Shown here piece after piece: positions 7,082 through 15,447 of a stretch of DNA of 46,840 bases. This stretch comes from Perlabentimonas gracilis. GTDB lineage: Bacteria > Bacteroidota > Bacteroidia > Bacteroidales > Tenuifilaceae. The notes under the pieces are model-generated. The model ran no database searches. It saw nothing but the letters and a program-made list of their open reading frames with translations, and had not been told where the DNA came from. The stretch spans positions 1 to 46,840 of the forward strand of contig NZ_JAANIG010000035.1 in assembly GCF_011174675.1 (NCBI RefSeq), read 5' to 3'. The number at the start of each line of letters is the position of its first letter. Position 1 is the first letter of the stretch. A program made the position numbers and the translations under genes.

Positions 7082-7450
7082 ATGAACAAAAAAATTGCCT
7101 TACCATTAGAGAATGGTATCCTTTGCGCCCACTTTGGGCATTGCCAACAGTTTGCTGTTGTTGAAGTTAAAGATGGAGCTATCGCCGATATTCAATTACA
7201 CACGCCCCCCGAGCACGTGCCAGGCTTATATCCACGTTGGGTTGCTCAGTTTGGCGTTTCGGATGTTATTGCCGGCGGAATGGGGCAGAAAGCAATCGCC
7301 CTATTTCATGAGCAGAATATCAACGTGTTTATTGGTGCGCCTATGATCGAGCCCAAAGAAATCGTTTCACAATTTATCGACAATAAGTTAGAGCTAAGCG
7401 CTAACTACTGCAATCACGGAGAAGGCCACGATCACGGTTGTAGCCATTAA
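7082..7450 (+). CDS. NifX/NifB-type cofactor protein, His-rich tail
   Basis: This 122-aa protein has the same fold as the protein at 5903. It carries the family motifs AHFGHCQQF (residues 16-24), TPPEHVPGLYPRW and IAGGMGQKAIALF. The last dozen residues contain four histidines and a cysteine (HGEGHDHGCSH), plus Cys110-Asn-His just before, which looks like a metal-binding tail. Such proteins carry or accept metal clusters. It follows the palindromic spacer and is spaced 11 bases from the DUF89 gene. Confidence 0.9.
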   Translation: MNKKIALPLENGILCAHFGHCQQFAVVEVKDGAIADIQLHTPPEHVPGLYPRWVAQFGVSDVIAGGMGQKAIALFHEQNINVFIGAPMIEPKEIVSQFIDNKLELSANYCNHGEGHDHGCSH

Positions 7451-7461
7451 TTTTTGCATGT

Positions 7462-8316
7462 ATGGTTGATCAAAGGTGCGTTCCCTGTTTTTTGACAACT
7501 TATAAGCGCCTATTCCGGAAATTTGATGTAAGCGAAACGCAGCAAAAGGTTTTTCTCGAGTATTTCTATACTACCATTGAAAATGATGGTAGCGGATTTG
7601 CACCCATTATTCAAAGGAATCTGAATAAAACATTTTGTCGAATCCTAAATATTGAAGACCCCTTTAAGGAGGAGAAGGACGAAAGTAATAGGGTTGCCCT
7701 TGAACTTTACGATAAGTGGAAACCCAAGGTTATCGAATCGGAAAGCCCATTCAATTTGGCTCTAAAGCTAGCCATAGCTGGCAATATTATGGATTACGGC
7801 GCCAGCAAAAGTTTCGATATTCATAAAACCATAGATAGGGTTATTGCTTCCGATTTTACAGTTGATAAATCGGAGCTGCTTAAGCAAGGATTAAAGAAAG
7901 CCCGCAAGGTGCTTTACCTTGGCGATAATGCTGGCGAAATTGTGTTCGACAGGCTGTTTATAGAAACCATTATGCACGGCAATATCAACTTTGCTGTTAA
8001 GGGTGAACACGTGTTGAATGATGTAACAATGGACGATTCGGTTCAGGTGGGAATGCATTACGCTGCCGATGTAATATCCAACGGCTACGATGCTCCCTCA
8101 ACCATCCTCGAAAGGTGTAGCAGGGAGTTTCAGGAAGATTTCCGTTCGGCTGACCTAATTATATCAAAAGGGCAGGGTAATTTGGAAGGATTACTGAGCG
8201 AGAGTGATCCAAGGATATTCTTTTTGCTAATGGTTAAGTGCGATTTAATTGCCGAGACCTTAGGGGTTAAAAAAGGCGATTTTGTTGTCTTTAATCAACT
8301 TAAGCAAAGTAACTAA
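7462..8316 (+). CDS. DUF89 (ARMT1-like) protein
   Basis: The 284-aa protein matches the DUF89 family. It has an N-terminal CxxC (Cys6, Cys9), the metal-binding segment LYLGDNAGEIVFD (about 152-164), VKGEHVLNDVTMDD, and the SKGQGNLEGL motif near 237-246. Characterised DUF89 relatives are metal-dependent phosphatases acting on damaged phosphometabolites, but the anaerobic CxxC-bearing subfamily has no established substrate. Its constant neighbourhood with NifX and MinD-ferredoxin genes suggests a cofactor-related function (inference). Confidence 0.85.
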   Translation: MVDQRCVPCFLTTYKRLFRKFDVSETQQKVFLEYFYTTIENDGSGFAPIIQRNLNKTFCRILNIEDPFKEEKDESNRVALELYDKWKPKVIESESPFNLALKLAIAGNIMDYGASKSFDIHKTIDRVIASDFTVDKSELLKQGLKKARKVLYLGDNAGEIVFDRLFIETIMHGNINFAVKGEHVLNDVTMDDSVQVGMHYAADVISNGYDAPSTILERCSREFQEDFRSADLIISKGQGNLEGLLSESDPRIFFLLMVKCDLIAETLGVKKGDFVVFNQLKQSN

Positions 8317-8330
8317 ACCAATATAGTGCT

Positions 8331-8774
8331 ATGGAAAAAGTGAAAATTGGTATTATAATTTGCCACAGGTACCATACCTGTGCAGGAGGCAAGTGTTTTC
8401 GCTCATTAAAAAGCCGTGAGGGGGCATTTGATCGTTACAAGGATATGGATGTTGAGGTGGTGGGTTACACCACTTGTGGCGGCTGTCCCGGTGGGAATGT
8501 GGAGTATGCACCCGAGGAGATGAAGAAAAATGGGGCATCCATTATCCATTTGGCCACTGGTTTGGTTGTTGGCTACCCGCCTTGCCCAAGGTTAAAGCAC
8601 TTCATGGAGTTTATCCCCGAAAAGTTTGGACTCGAAGTGGTGGTTGGAACTCATCCAATACCTCAAAAATACTATACTACACACTCAAACCTTAAAACTT
8701 GGAACTCACCATTGTATCAAAAGGTAATTCAACCAACCCTTACAACTGAGGAAATGAGACTTAAGTATGACTAG
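8331..8774 (+). CDS. CGGC domain-containing protein
   Basis: The 147-aa protein is named for its CGGC motif (residues 49-52). Other conserved cysteines are at about 11, 17, 22 and 85, with flanking histidines, giving a likely metal- or Fe-S-binding centre. CGGC-domain proteins occur mostly in anaerobes and archaea and have no established function. The stop codon overlaps the next gene by 8 bases, implying translational coupling with the first MinD-type ATPase. Confidence 0.85.
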   Translation: MEKVKIGIIICHRYHTCAGGKCFRSLKSREGAFDRYKDMDVEVVGYTTCGGCPGGNVEYAPEEMKKNGASIIHLATGLVVGYPPCPRLKHFMEFIPEKFGLEVVVGTHPIPQKYYTTHSNLKTWNSPLYQKVIQPTLTTEEMRLKYD

Positions 8775-9645
8775 TAACACAAACTATAAAATTGCCATTG
8801 CCAGTGGCAAGGGAGGTACGGGTAAAACCCTTGTGTCAACCAGCCTTTTTTACAGCTTGCAACAAAACGGAGTACCCGTTACCCTTATCGATTGCGATGC
8901 TGAGGAACCAAACGATATGGTTTTTTTCAACGCCGAGGCAACAAGGACGTTGGATGTAACCCAGCTTGTGCCTGTAATCGACGAGAGCAAGTGCACCTAT
9001 TGTGGCCGATGCCATGACTATTGCGCCTACAACGCAATATTTATTATCCCGCCATCAAAAATAATTAAGGTGATGGAAGACCTGTGTCATGGTTGCGGCG
9101 CTTGTTCCGTAGCCTGTAACGATGGTGCCATAACCGAGAAGCTGGTATCGCTTGGCGAGATAAAATACTACCCCATGACCAGCACTTCGCAGGTGGTTGA
9201 GGCCAGGGTGTATGTTGGCGTTTACTCGCCAGTATCGGTAATTAAAAAGGCAATAAACTCTGTCGATAGTAATCAGCTTATCCTTATGGATTCGCCTCCA
9301 GGTACTTCATGCCCGTTTATTCAAACCGTTTCGCATGCCGATTATATTATCCTTATTACCGAACCTACACCTTTTGGGTTAAGCGATTTAAAACAATCGG
9401 TTGATACCTTACGAACCATGGGGAAAGCTTGCGGTGTAATTATAAATCGCGCCGGTTTAGGCGATAAGGCGGTTTACCAATATCTTGAGGACGAGAAAAT
9501 TCCCTTGCTAATGGAAATCCCTTTTGATAGGGACATAGCATCAATCTACTCAAAAGGGAATATTGTAGCCAAAGAGAAACCCGAGTTGCAGCAAAAGCTA
9601 ATTGATGTGTTTGAATTGGTGTGTGATAGTATAGCTGGCAGATGA
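8767..9645 (+). CDS. MinD-type ATPase with ferredoxin insert (1)
   Basis: The 292-aa protein starts with a deviant Walker A motif (GKGGTGKT, residues 14-21) and DCDAEEP of the MinD/ParA/Mrp class. A 2[4Fe-4S] ferredoxin module is inserted after it: Cys76, 79, 82, 86 and Cys107, 110, 113, 117. Then comes MDSPPGTSCP, the Walker B region. Proteins of this architecture are part of the ORP complex in Desulfovibrio. They are thought to couple ATP hydrolysis to Fe-S or metal cluster handling or electron transfer. It is translationally coupled to the CGGC gene. Confidence 0.93.
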   Translation: MTSNTNYKIAIASGKGGTGKTLVSTSLFYSLQQNGVPVTLIDCDAEEPNDMVFFNAEATRTLDVTQLVPVIDESKCTYCGRCHDYCAYNAIFIIPPSKIIKVMEDLCHGCGACSVACNDGAITEKLVSLGEIKYYPMTSTSQVVEARVYVGVYSPVSVIKKAINSVDSNQLILMDSPPGTSCPFIQTVSHADYIILITEPTPFGLSDLKQSVDTLRTMGKACGVIINRAGLGDKAVYQYLEDEKIPLLMEIPFDRDIASIYSKGNIVAKEKPELQQKLIDVFELVCDSIAGR

Positions 9646-9666
9646 ATTTGACCTACTTATATATAG

Positions 9667-9686
9667 CCCCGACCTTTAGGTTGGGG
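9667..9686. repeat. Short GC-rich hairpin
   Basis: CCCCGACCT and AGGTTGGGG pair with one G-T wobble over a two-base loop in the 143-bp spacer between the two MinD-type genes. No T-run follows on the + strand. It may be a repeat remnant or a processing/attenuation structure. The rest of the spacer (to 9788) is AT-rich without a recognisable promoter. Confidence 0.5.
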
Positions 9687-9788
9687 TGAAATGAGGAAAG
9701 TTTTAAGCCTCGCAAATTTTAAGAATGATTGAAAATTGAATTTGCTTGCGACGCAATTAAGTTTTAAACATTGAAACATTGTTATAAC

Positions 9789-10652
9789 ATGGAAGTAGCC
9801 ATTATTAGCGGCAAAGGCGGAACCGGAAAAAGTAGCATCAGCGCAGCGTTTGCAACGCTGTCGGAGCAAGTGCTACTAGCCGATTGCGATGTGGATGCTG
9901 CAAATTTATATATCATATTTAATCCAACGCACAGTGAGGAGCAGGTGTACATAGCCGGCCAAACTGCTGTTATCAATTACGATAAGTGTATCCATTGTGG
10001 TTTGTGTATGGATTATTGCCGTTTCGATGCCATTAGCAATAACAACGGACGGATTGAGATTTCCGAAACATCATGCGATGGTTGCCAGCTATGCTCGCGT
10101 GTATGCCCACAAAACGCCATAATTATGGTCGATAACGATAAGAGTAGGATGTACTCGGGCGATTTTCGAAATGGGAAAATGGTTTACGGGCGACTTGCTC
10201 CCGGCGAGGAGAACTCAGGCAAGCTGGTTAATATGGTGCGCGAAAAGGCAAAGCAGGTTGCAACGGAGAATAACCTTAAAAATATTGTTATCGATGGCCC
10301 TCCGGGCATTGGCTGCGCTGTAATATCATCAATTACTGGGGTTGATCACGTGCTAATTGTAACCGAACCAACCATATCGGGTTTGCATGATTTGAAGCGT
10401 ACCCTCGAGATGGTATCGAAATTTAACCTCAAGCCTTGGGTGCTGGTCAATAAGTTCGATTTGAATGCCGATATGGCCCAGGAGATTGAAATGTACTGCA
10501 CTCAAAACAATGTATCAATAGCCGGGAGGTTGCCCTTCGATAGCGTTGTAGTTGACGCAATGGTGAACTGCAAAAGTATTATTGAGTGGGCACCCGATTC
10601 GGAGATTAGCCATTCCATTAAATCAATTTGGAACAAAATAGCTAGCAACTAG
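9789..10652 (+). CDS. MinD-type ATPase with ferredoxin insert (2)
   Basis: The 287-aa paralogue of the preceding ATPase has Walker A GKGGTGKS (residues 8-15), ADCDVDAANL, and ferredoxin cysteines at 67, 70, 73, 77 and 96, 99, 102, 106. IDGPPGIGC forms the Walker B region. I chose the ATG at 9789: an in-frame TTG at 9771 would add six residues, while the ATG places the P-loop at the expected distance from the N-terminus. Paired ATPases of this type are a hallmark of ORP loci, where they probably act as a heteromeric unit. The following radical SAM gene starts one base after the stop. Confidence 0.93.
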   Translation: MEVAIISGKGGTGKSSISAAFATLSEQVLLADCDVDAANLYIIFNPTHSEEQVYIAGQTAVINYDKCIHCGLCMDYCRFDAISNNNGRIEISETSCDGCQLCSRVCPQNAIIMVDNDKSRMYSGDFRNGKMVYGRLAPGEENSGKLVNMVREKAKQVATENNLKNIVIDGPPGIGCAVISSITGVDHVLIVTEPTISGLHDLKRTLEMVSKFNLKPWVLVNKFDLNADMAQEIEMYCTQNNVSIAGRLPFDSVVVDAMVNCKSIIEWAPDSEISHSIKSIWNKIASN

Positions 10653-10653
10653 C

Positions 10654-11586
10654 ATGATTTGTTTTGGCCCCATACCCTCTCGCCGATTAGGCAAAAGCCT
10701 CGGAATAAATAATATTCCCGAGCAAAAAATATGCTCGTATTCTTGCGTTTATTGCCAGGTTGGAGCAAAACAAAAGTATAGCATAAGTAGGGAGTTTTTT
10801 TACCAGCCAAAACAAATACTTGAGGGGGTCGAAAATCAATTATCCAAGTTAGCAGCAAACGATAAACCCGATTTTCTCACCTTTGTAGCCAATGGTGAGC
10901 CAACGCTTGATGAGAATTTGGGCGAATCCATTGAGCTGCTTAAGCAACTCAAAATCCCCATTGCCGTTATTACAAACGGTTCGCTCATTGCCAACCCTGA
11001 TGTAAGAGCCGATTTGATGCTTGCCGACTGGGTATCGATAAAGATTGATACCGCCAGCGAAGCTATTTGGAGAAAGTTAAACCGACCACACCCCAATTTG
11101 GATTTCGATAAAATTATCGAGGGAATAAGAACCTTTGCTAAACAATTTGAAGGCATGCTGGCCACTGAGACAATGCTTGTTGATGGCATAAATGATATTC
11201 CTTATGATCTGGAGCGTACAGCTCATAATGTTTTTATGGCCAATCCGTCCAAAGCATATATTTCCATTCCTACCAGGCCTCCAGCCATTTCAATAGTAAG
11301 ACCATCATCGGCAGAATCAGCAAATAATGCCTATCAGATATTTACTAGGTTGGGACTAAATACTGAACTTATCCTGGGGTTCGAGGGTACCAACACCGGG
11401 TTTACTGGGAATGCAACCGACGATATCCTGAATATTTGTGCAGTTCACCCCTTAAGGGAGGATACAATGCGTGAGCTATTGGCCAACGATAAGGCCGATT
11501 ACTCAGTTTTGGAGGGATTGCTGAACGAGCAAAAGATTGTGGAGCTAGAGTACGACTCCATGAAGTACTATCTCCGAAAACGTTGA
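10654..11586 (+). CDS. Radical SAM protein (COG0731-like)
   Basis: The 310-aa protein contains the radical SAM cluster motif CSYSCVYC (Cys27, Cys31, Cys34), followed by the GEPTLDEN (GGE-like) and ITNGS SAM-contact motifs. The N-terminus MICFGPIPSRRLGKSLGIN is characteristic of the COG0731 family of Fe-S oxidoreductases. The family includes tRNA-wybutosine enzymes, but bacterial members have no established substrate. Its one-base spacing to the second MinD-type ATPase suggests that it modifies a partner or builds a cofactor in the same system (inference). Confidence 0.88.
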   Translation: MICFGPIPSRRLGKSLGINNIPEQKICSYSCVYCQVGAKQKYSISREFFYQPKQILEGVENQLSKLAANDKPDFLTFVANGEPTLDENLGESIELLKQLKIPIAVITNGSLIANPDVRADLMLADWVSIKIDTASEAIWRKLNRPHPNLDFDKIIEGIRTFAKQFEGMLATETMLVDGINDIPYDLERTAHNVFMANPSKAYISIPTRPPAISIVRPSSAESANNAYQIFTRLGLNTELILGFEGTNTGFTGNATDDILNICAVHPLREDTMRELLANDKADYSVLEGLLNEQKIVELEYDSMKYYLRKR

Positions 11587-11592
11587 AATACT

Positions 11593-12123
11593 ATGAAGGC
11601 AAAAGTGTTAACATACGGTTCGCCAACCCTGCGAAAGCATGCTGAGGATGTAAGTGATTTTTCTTCCGAGCTGGTTAAAAATCTATTCGATACCCTTGCT
11701 GTGGAAGGTGGAATAGGGTTGGCCGCTCCCCAAATAGGCGTACTGCAGAGAGTATTCATAATCAGCACGGAACCCTTAGCCGACGATGATTCATCGGTTG
11801 AGAGTTTTAAGCGGGTTGTAATCAATCCAGAAATAACAGAGGTTAGCAAGGAAATATCGATGTACAATGAGGGATGCCTTAGTATTCCTGAACTTTTCGA
11901 GATGGTTGAACGCCCAAAATCCATCCGGGTAAGATATTTCGACGAGAATATGAACGAAATATGTAGACAAATAGATGGGATAGAAGCCAGGATATTTCAG
12001 CATGAGTACGATCATCTGGAGGGAATCCTGTTTGTCGATCGAATTAGTCCCATTCGTAAAGCAATTATTGCTAATAAGCTAAAACGCCTACATCGGATAT
12101 CAAAAAACGCTAAAAGAGGATAG
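11593..12123 (+). CDS. def: Peptide deformylase
   Basis: The enzyme removes the formyl group from the initiator methionine. All three signature motifs are intact in the 176-aa protein: GIGLAAPQ (40-47), EGCLS with metal ligand Cys95, and HEYDH with ligands His137 and His141 and catalytic Glu138. The length is normal. It is unusual as a member of a metallocofactor operon. It is co-transcribed by position (6 bases after the radical SAM gene, 3 before DUF4405). Whether this is the only def copy in the genome cannot be told. Confidence 0.95.
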   Translation: MKAKVLTYGSPTLRKHAEDVSDFSSELVKNLFDTLAVEGGIGLAAPQIGVLQRVFIISTEPLADDDSSVESFKRVVINPEITEVSKEISMYNEGCLSIPELFEMVERPKSIRVRYFDENMNEICRQIDGIEARIFQHEYDHLEGILFVDRISPIRKAIIANKLKRLHRISKNAKRG

Positions 12124-12126
12124 GCT

Positions 12127-12915
12127 ATGAACAGTTTTATAAAATTTTGTAGAGATAGAGCGAAGCTAAACCTTACCATTGATATTATCCTATTCCTGCT
12201 ACTTATGGCAATGGCCGGGATGGGGTTTCTTATTAAGTACACCTTGCTCTCGGGCGAAAAGCGTAATGCGTTGTATGGCGAGAACATTAACCTGGAGTTT
12301 TTGGGTATGGATAGGCATGAGTGGGGTACAATCCATCTTATTATTAGCTTAGCTTTCGTGGTTTTCATGGTGCTCCACATCATCTTCCATTGGAAAATGG
12401 TTGTTTGCTTTTTCAAAAGGCTGTTCCCAAAGCGAACCCCACGCATTCTATTCAGTATTTTAATATCAGTTGTTGGTGTGCTTCTTTTTGTGTTTGCATT
12501 CATCATTAATCCAACACAGGTGCATTACGGTAATTTATATCGTCATAGAACCATTGAAACAGTTGGAGTTGTATATAATATAATTCCTGATGAGTTGGTA
12601 AAGGAGGCAGGAGTAGATGCTGAAATAGAAGTGTTTGACCAACCAACTGAATCAGCAAAAGGCAAGGGACAGAATAGTAATGAGCAAAAGCTGAAGAAGA
12701 ACCGTAATAGTATTGAGGAGTACGAGGTGCTCGGCACTCAAACTATTGGTGATGTTGCAACTAAGTACAATGTTCCAAGCCAGTACATCTGCCGGGAGCT
12801 GGGAGTGCCATCCCATTCCGATAGCCAAAGGCTGGGACGCCTACGTAAACGCTACAACTTCTCCATGTCGGATGTAAGTAGAGCGATTGTTAAGTATAAA
12901 AGTGAGGAAGAGTAA
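12127..12915 (+). CDS. DUF4405 membrane protein
   Basis: The 262-aa protein has three or four membrane helices (about 17-38, 66-88, 106-127). The second carries His70, His84 and His88 and is preceded by His64, a pattern compatible with bis-histidine haem b ligation as in cytochrome b-like DUF4405 proteins. The soluble tail (about 140-262) has a charged Lys/Gln/Asn linker. Two helix-turn-helix-like segments follow (GTQTIGDVATKYNVPSQYIC and RKRYNFSMSDVSRAI), as seen at the end of related proteins. It may pass electrons between membrane and cytoplasmic partners (inference). Its stop overlaps the next start by one base. Confidence 0.75.
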   Translation: MNSFIKFCRDRAKLNLTIDIILFLLLMAMAGMGFLIKYTLLSGEKRNALYGENINLEFLGMDRHEWGTIHLIISLAFVVFMVLHIIFHWKMVVCFFKRLFPKRTPRILFSILISVVGVLLFVFAFIINPTQVHYGNLYRHRTIETVGVVYNIIPDELVKEAGVDAEIEVFDQPTESAKGKGQNSNEQKLKKNRNSIEEYEVLGTQTIGDVATKYNVPSQYICRELGVPSHSDSQRLGRLRKRYNFSMSDVSRAIVKYKSEEE

Positions 12916-13523
12916 TGATTTCTGATCTGAAAAAACTATATGGGCCAAAATGTTTAGGCCTAAAGGTAAATTATACCGAGAGTAATTTCTACTCTCCATC
13001 GAAACCCATTAGGTTTTGTGAGGCTGTAAACGATGCCTTTAAAACACCCCTGTTGTTCGATCCCAAGAACCTTATTTGCCATGGGGCTAAGCGTAGTATG
13101 GGTTTACTTATGGACGACAAGGATTTGATTAAGCACATTTCAGCCGAAAGCGATATTGCAATGCAAACGGTTAAAAAAGCGCTTGTTGATATACCCCGAA
13201 TGAATACTCCAATTCACAATATCCTAATGGGAATTGATGAGAAGATGGAGAGGACCATTCGCCCCGATTTGTACATAATGTATTTAAGCCCTAGGCAAGT
13301 GATGAATCTTATGAGGAGCAATACTCTTAAAACTAATGAGTTCCCTGTTGTTAAGCCATTCACCTTCCTATCAATTTGCGGCAATGTTTTTATCAGCACT
13401 TTCAAATCGGCCAATATGAGCATCTCGTTTGGCTGTCCCGAGTCGCGAAAGTACGCAGGCTTAAAAGATAATCAGCTGGTTGTGGGGCTTCCCTATAGTC
13501 AGGCAATTCAAATGTTTAGCTAG
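12915..13523 (+). CDS. DUF169 (COG2043) protein
   Basis: The 202-aa protein shows the DUF169 pattern: an N-terminal LGLKVNY, a central RFCEAVNDA, and the C-terminal LGCPESRKYAG-like segment (here ISFGCPESRKYAG, Cys about 174) followed by DNQLVVGLPY. DUF169 is found in archaea and anaerobic bacteria and has no established function. Translation is probably coupled to the DUF4405 gene by a TAATG overlap. CobO follows after 6 bases. Confidence 0.8.
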   Translation: MISDLKKLYGPKCLGLKVNYTESNFYSPSKPIRFCEAVNDAFKTPLLFDPKNLICHGAKRSMGLLMDDKDLIKHISAESDIAMQTVKKALVDIPRMNTPIHNILMGIDEKMERTIRPDLYIMYLSPRQVMNLMRSNTLKTNEFPVVKPFTFLSICGNVFISTFKSANMSISFGCPESRKYAGLKDNQLVVGLPYSQAIQMFS

Positions 13524-13529
13524 GTACTT

Positions 13530-14048
13530 ATGGACGAAAAAGGCTACATACATCTATACACCGGCAATGGTAAGGGTAAAACCACTGCTGCCATTGGTTT
13601 GGCCATTAGGGCTGTTGGTGCTGGTAAGCGTGTTTATATTGGCCAGTTTGTAAAGGGAATGCACTACGCCGAGCTCGGTGCGCTCAAGCGTTTCCCCGAG
13701 ATTGAGGTTAGGCAATTTGGGCTCGACTGTTTCATTAAGAATAAGCCAACCCAAAAGGATATTGATGCAGCCCGAAAAGGGCTCGATGCAGTGAAGCTAA
13801 TTATTGACGAGAACATATTTGATGTGGTAATTCTCGACGAAATTTGCATCGCCTTGTACTACAAACTATTTGAGGTTAGTGAGGTGCTTGAATTGGTAAA
13901 ATCAAAACCTAGCGCAATGGAAATTGTGCTTACTGGTCGTTACGCCCCGCAGGAGCTAATTGATATTGCCCACTTGGTTACCGAGATGAAGGAGATAAAG
14001 CATTACTATAAAATTGGAGTTGAAGCCCGTAAGGGTGTTGAGTATTGA
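13530..14048 (+). CDS. CobO/BtuR-type corrinoid adenosyltransferase
   Basis: The 172-aa protein has the family's P-loop GNGKGKTT (12-19) near the N-terminus and the VILDEICIALYY Walker B-like segment. The family transfers adenosyl from ATP to Co(I) corrinoids. No cobalamin biosynthesis gene lies in this operon, and a structurally unrelated PduO-type enzyme is encoded at 40750. The role here may therefore be salvage, or an ATP-dependent activity on another ligand (inference). The gene is spaced 6 and 26 bases from its neighbours. Confidence 0.87.
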   Translation: MDEKGYIHLYTGNGKGKTTAAIGLAIRAVGAGKRVYIGQFVKGMHYAELGALKRFPEIEVRQFGLDCFIKNKPTQKDIDAARKGLDAVKLIIDENIFDVVILDEICIALYYKLFEVSEVLELVKSKPSAMEIVLTGRYAPQELIDIAHLVTEMKEIKHYYKIGVEARKGVEY

Positions 14049-14074
14049 ATATTAACACTAAATAATAACAATTA

Positions 14075-15439
14075 ATGAAGAGCACAGATGTTTTAATTAT
14101 TGGTGGAAGCGCAGCTGGAATGGTTGCAGCAGTTACCGGGAGGGCTCATTGGCCTGAGAAGAGTTTTATTCTTGTAAAGAAGCAGAAGGACGTGATGGTG
14201 CCTTGTGGTATCCCTTACATCTTTGGTACGCTGGGTAGCAGTGAGAAAAACCTAATGCCTGTGGATACTATGATGGAGAAAAATGGGGTTGAGTCAATAG
14301 TTGACGAGGCAACTGCAATTGACACCCAGAAGAAGATCGTGACCTTTGCCAGTGGCGAGCAGATAGCCTATCAAAAGCTTTTGGTTGCAACTGGTTCAAC
14401 ACCTATTAAACCTAAGTGGTTAGGGGGAGCCGATTTAGAGAATGTATTTGTTGTCCCCAAGGATAGGCAATACCTCGATGGCATAAAGGATAAACTTGGG
14501 TCGGTAAAAAATATTGCAGTAATAGGTGCTGGCTTTATTGGTGTTGAGCTATCCGATGAGTTAAAAAAACACGGTTACAATGTAACGCTCATCGAAAAAT
14601 TACCTCATATCCTAAACCTTGCGTTCGATGCCGAATTTGCAGAAAAAATTCATGCAATGCTTACCGAGCGGGGAGTAAATGTAATTGCCGGAACTGGCAT
14701 TAAGCGTGTGTTGGGAAATGGTAAGGTTGAGGAGATAGAGCTGGAGAACGGACAGATTCTATCAATGGATGCTGTTGTTCTATCGATGGGGTACAAGCCC
14801 AATAGCGAGTTAGCAAAAAGCTCAGGTATCCAAGTAGATGAGGATAACTTTATTGCTGTTGATGAGTACATGCGCTCGCATACCCCCGATGTGTTTGCCA
14901 TTGGCGACTGCGCTCAGAAGCGCGATTTTGTTACCCGTCGTCGTGTGCCAACGATGCTAGCATCAACGGCTTGTGCCGAGGCTCGTATTGCTGGAATGAA
15001 CCTATTCAATCTGCACGTGGTGAAAACCTTTAGCGGAACCATTGCTATATACTCAACGGCGTTAAATAGCACAGGTTTTGGAACTGCCGGTCTAACCGAA
15101 CAGAGAGCCAGCGAGGAGGGTATCGACACGTTAGTAGGTGTTTTTGAAGGCGTAAACCGTCACCCCGGCAATTTACCCGGTGCACATAAGCAAATTGTGA
15201 AGCTAATTGCAGCCAAGAATTCTGGAGTTATCATTGGTGGTGAGGTTATTGGTGGAACCGAGGCCGGTGAACTTACCAACGTTATTGGTTTGGCAATTCA
15301 GAATCGTATGTCGGTTAACTCCCTGCTCACTATGCAAATAGGAACACATCCATGCTTAACCGCTTCGCCTGCTGCATATCCGCTAATTAAAGCAGCCGAG
15401 CAAATCTCAAATAAGATGCTAAAACTAATGAAATCGTAG
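14075..15439 (+). CDS. FAD/NAD(P)-dependent disulfide oxidoreductase-like
   Basis: The 454-aa flavoprotein has an FAD-binding GGSAAG (10-15), a second dinucleotide site VIGAGFIGVEL (about 151-161), and FAIGDCAQ near 275. A single redox cysteine, Cys44, lies in VMVPCGIPYIFG. This is the arrangement of CoA-disulfide reductase, NADH oxidase and NADH-dependent persulfide reductase, not of CxxxxC enzymes. A persulfide or polysulfide reductase role would fit a sulfur/metal operon (inference). The C-terminal dimerisation domain (about 330-454) is present. Confidence 0.88.
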   Translation: MKSTDVLIIGGSAAGMVAAVTGRAHWPEKSFILVKKQKDVMVPCGIPYIFGTLGSSEKNLMPVDTMMEKNGVESIVDEATAIDTQKKIVTFASGEQIAYQKLLVATGSTPIKPKWLGGADLENVFVVPKDRQYLDGIKDKLGSVKNIAVIGAGFIGVELSDELKKHGYNVTLIEKLPHILNLAFDAEFAEKIHAMLTERGVNVIAGTGIKRVLGNGKVEEIELENGQILSMDAVVLSMGYKPNSELAKSSGIQVDEDNFIAVDEYMRSHTPDVFAIGDCAQKRDFVTRRRVPTMLASTACAEARIAGMNLFNLHVVKTFSGTIAIYSTALNSTGFGTAGLTEQRASEEGIDTLVGVFEGVNRHPGNLPGAHKQIVKLIAAKNSGVIIGGEVIGGTEAGELTNVIGLAIQNRMSVNSLLTMQIGTHPCLTASPAAYPLIKAAEQISNKMLKLMKS

Positions 15440-15447
15440 TAAATATT

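Noticed and set aside
5903-7450. Nitrogen fixation cluster suggested by two NifX/NifB-type genes
   Set aside because: No nifH, nifD, nifK, nifE or nifN and no radical SAM NifB are present. The proteins are stand-alone NifX-fold domains as in ORP loci.
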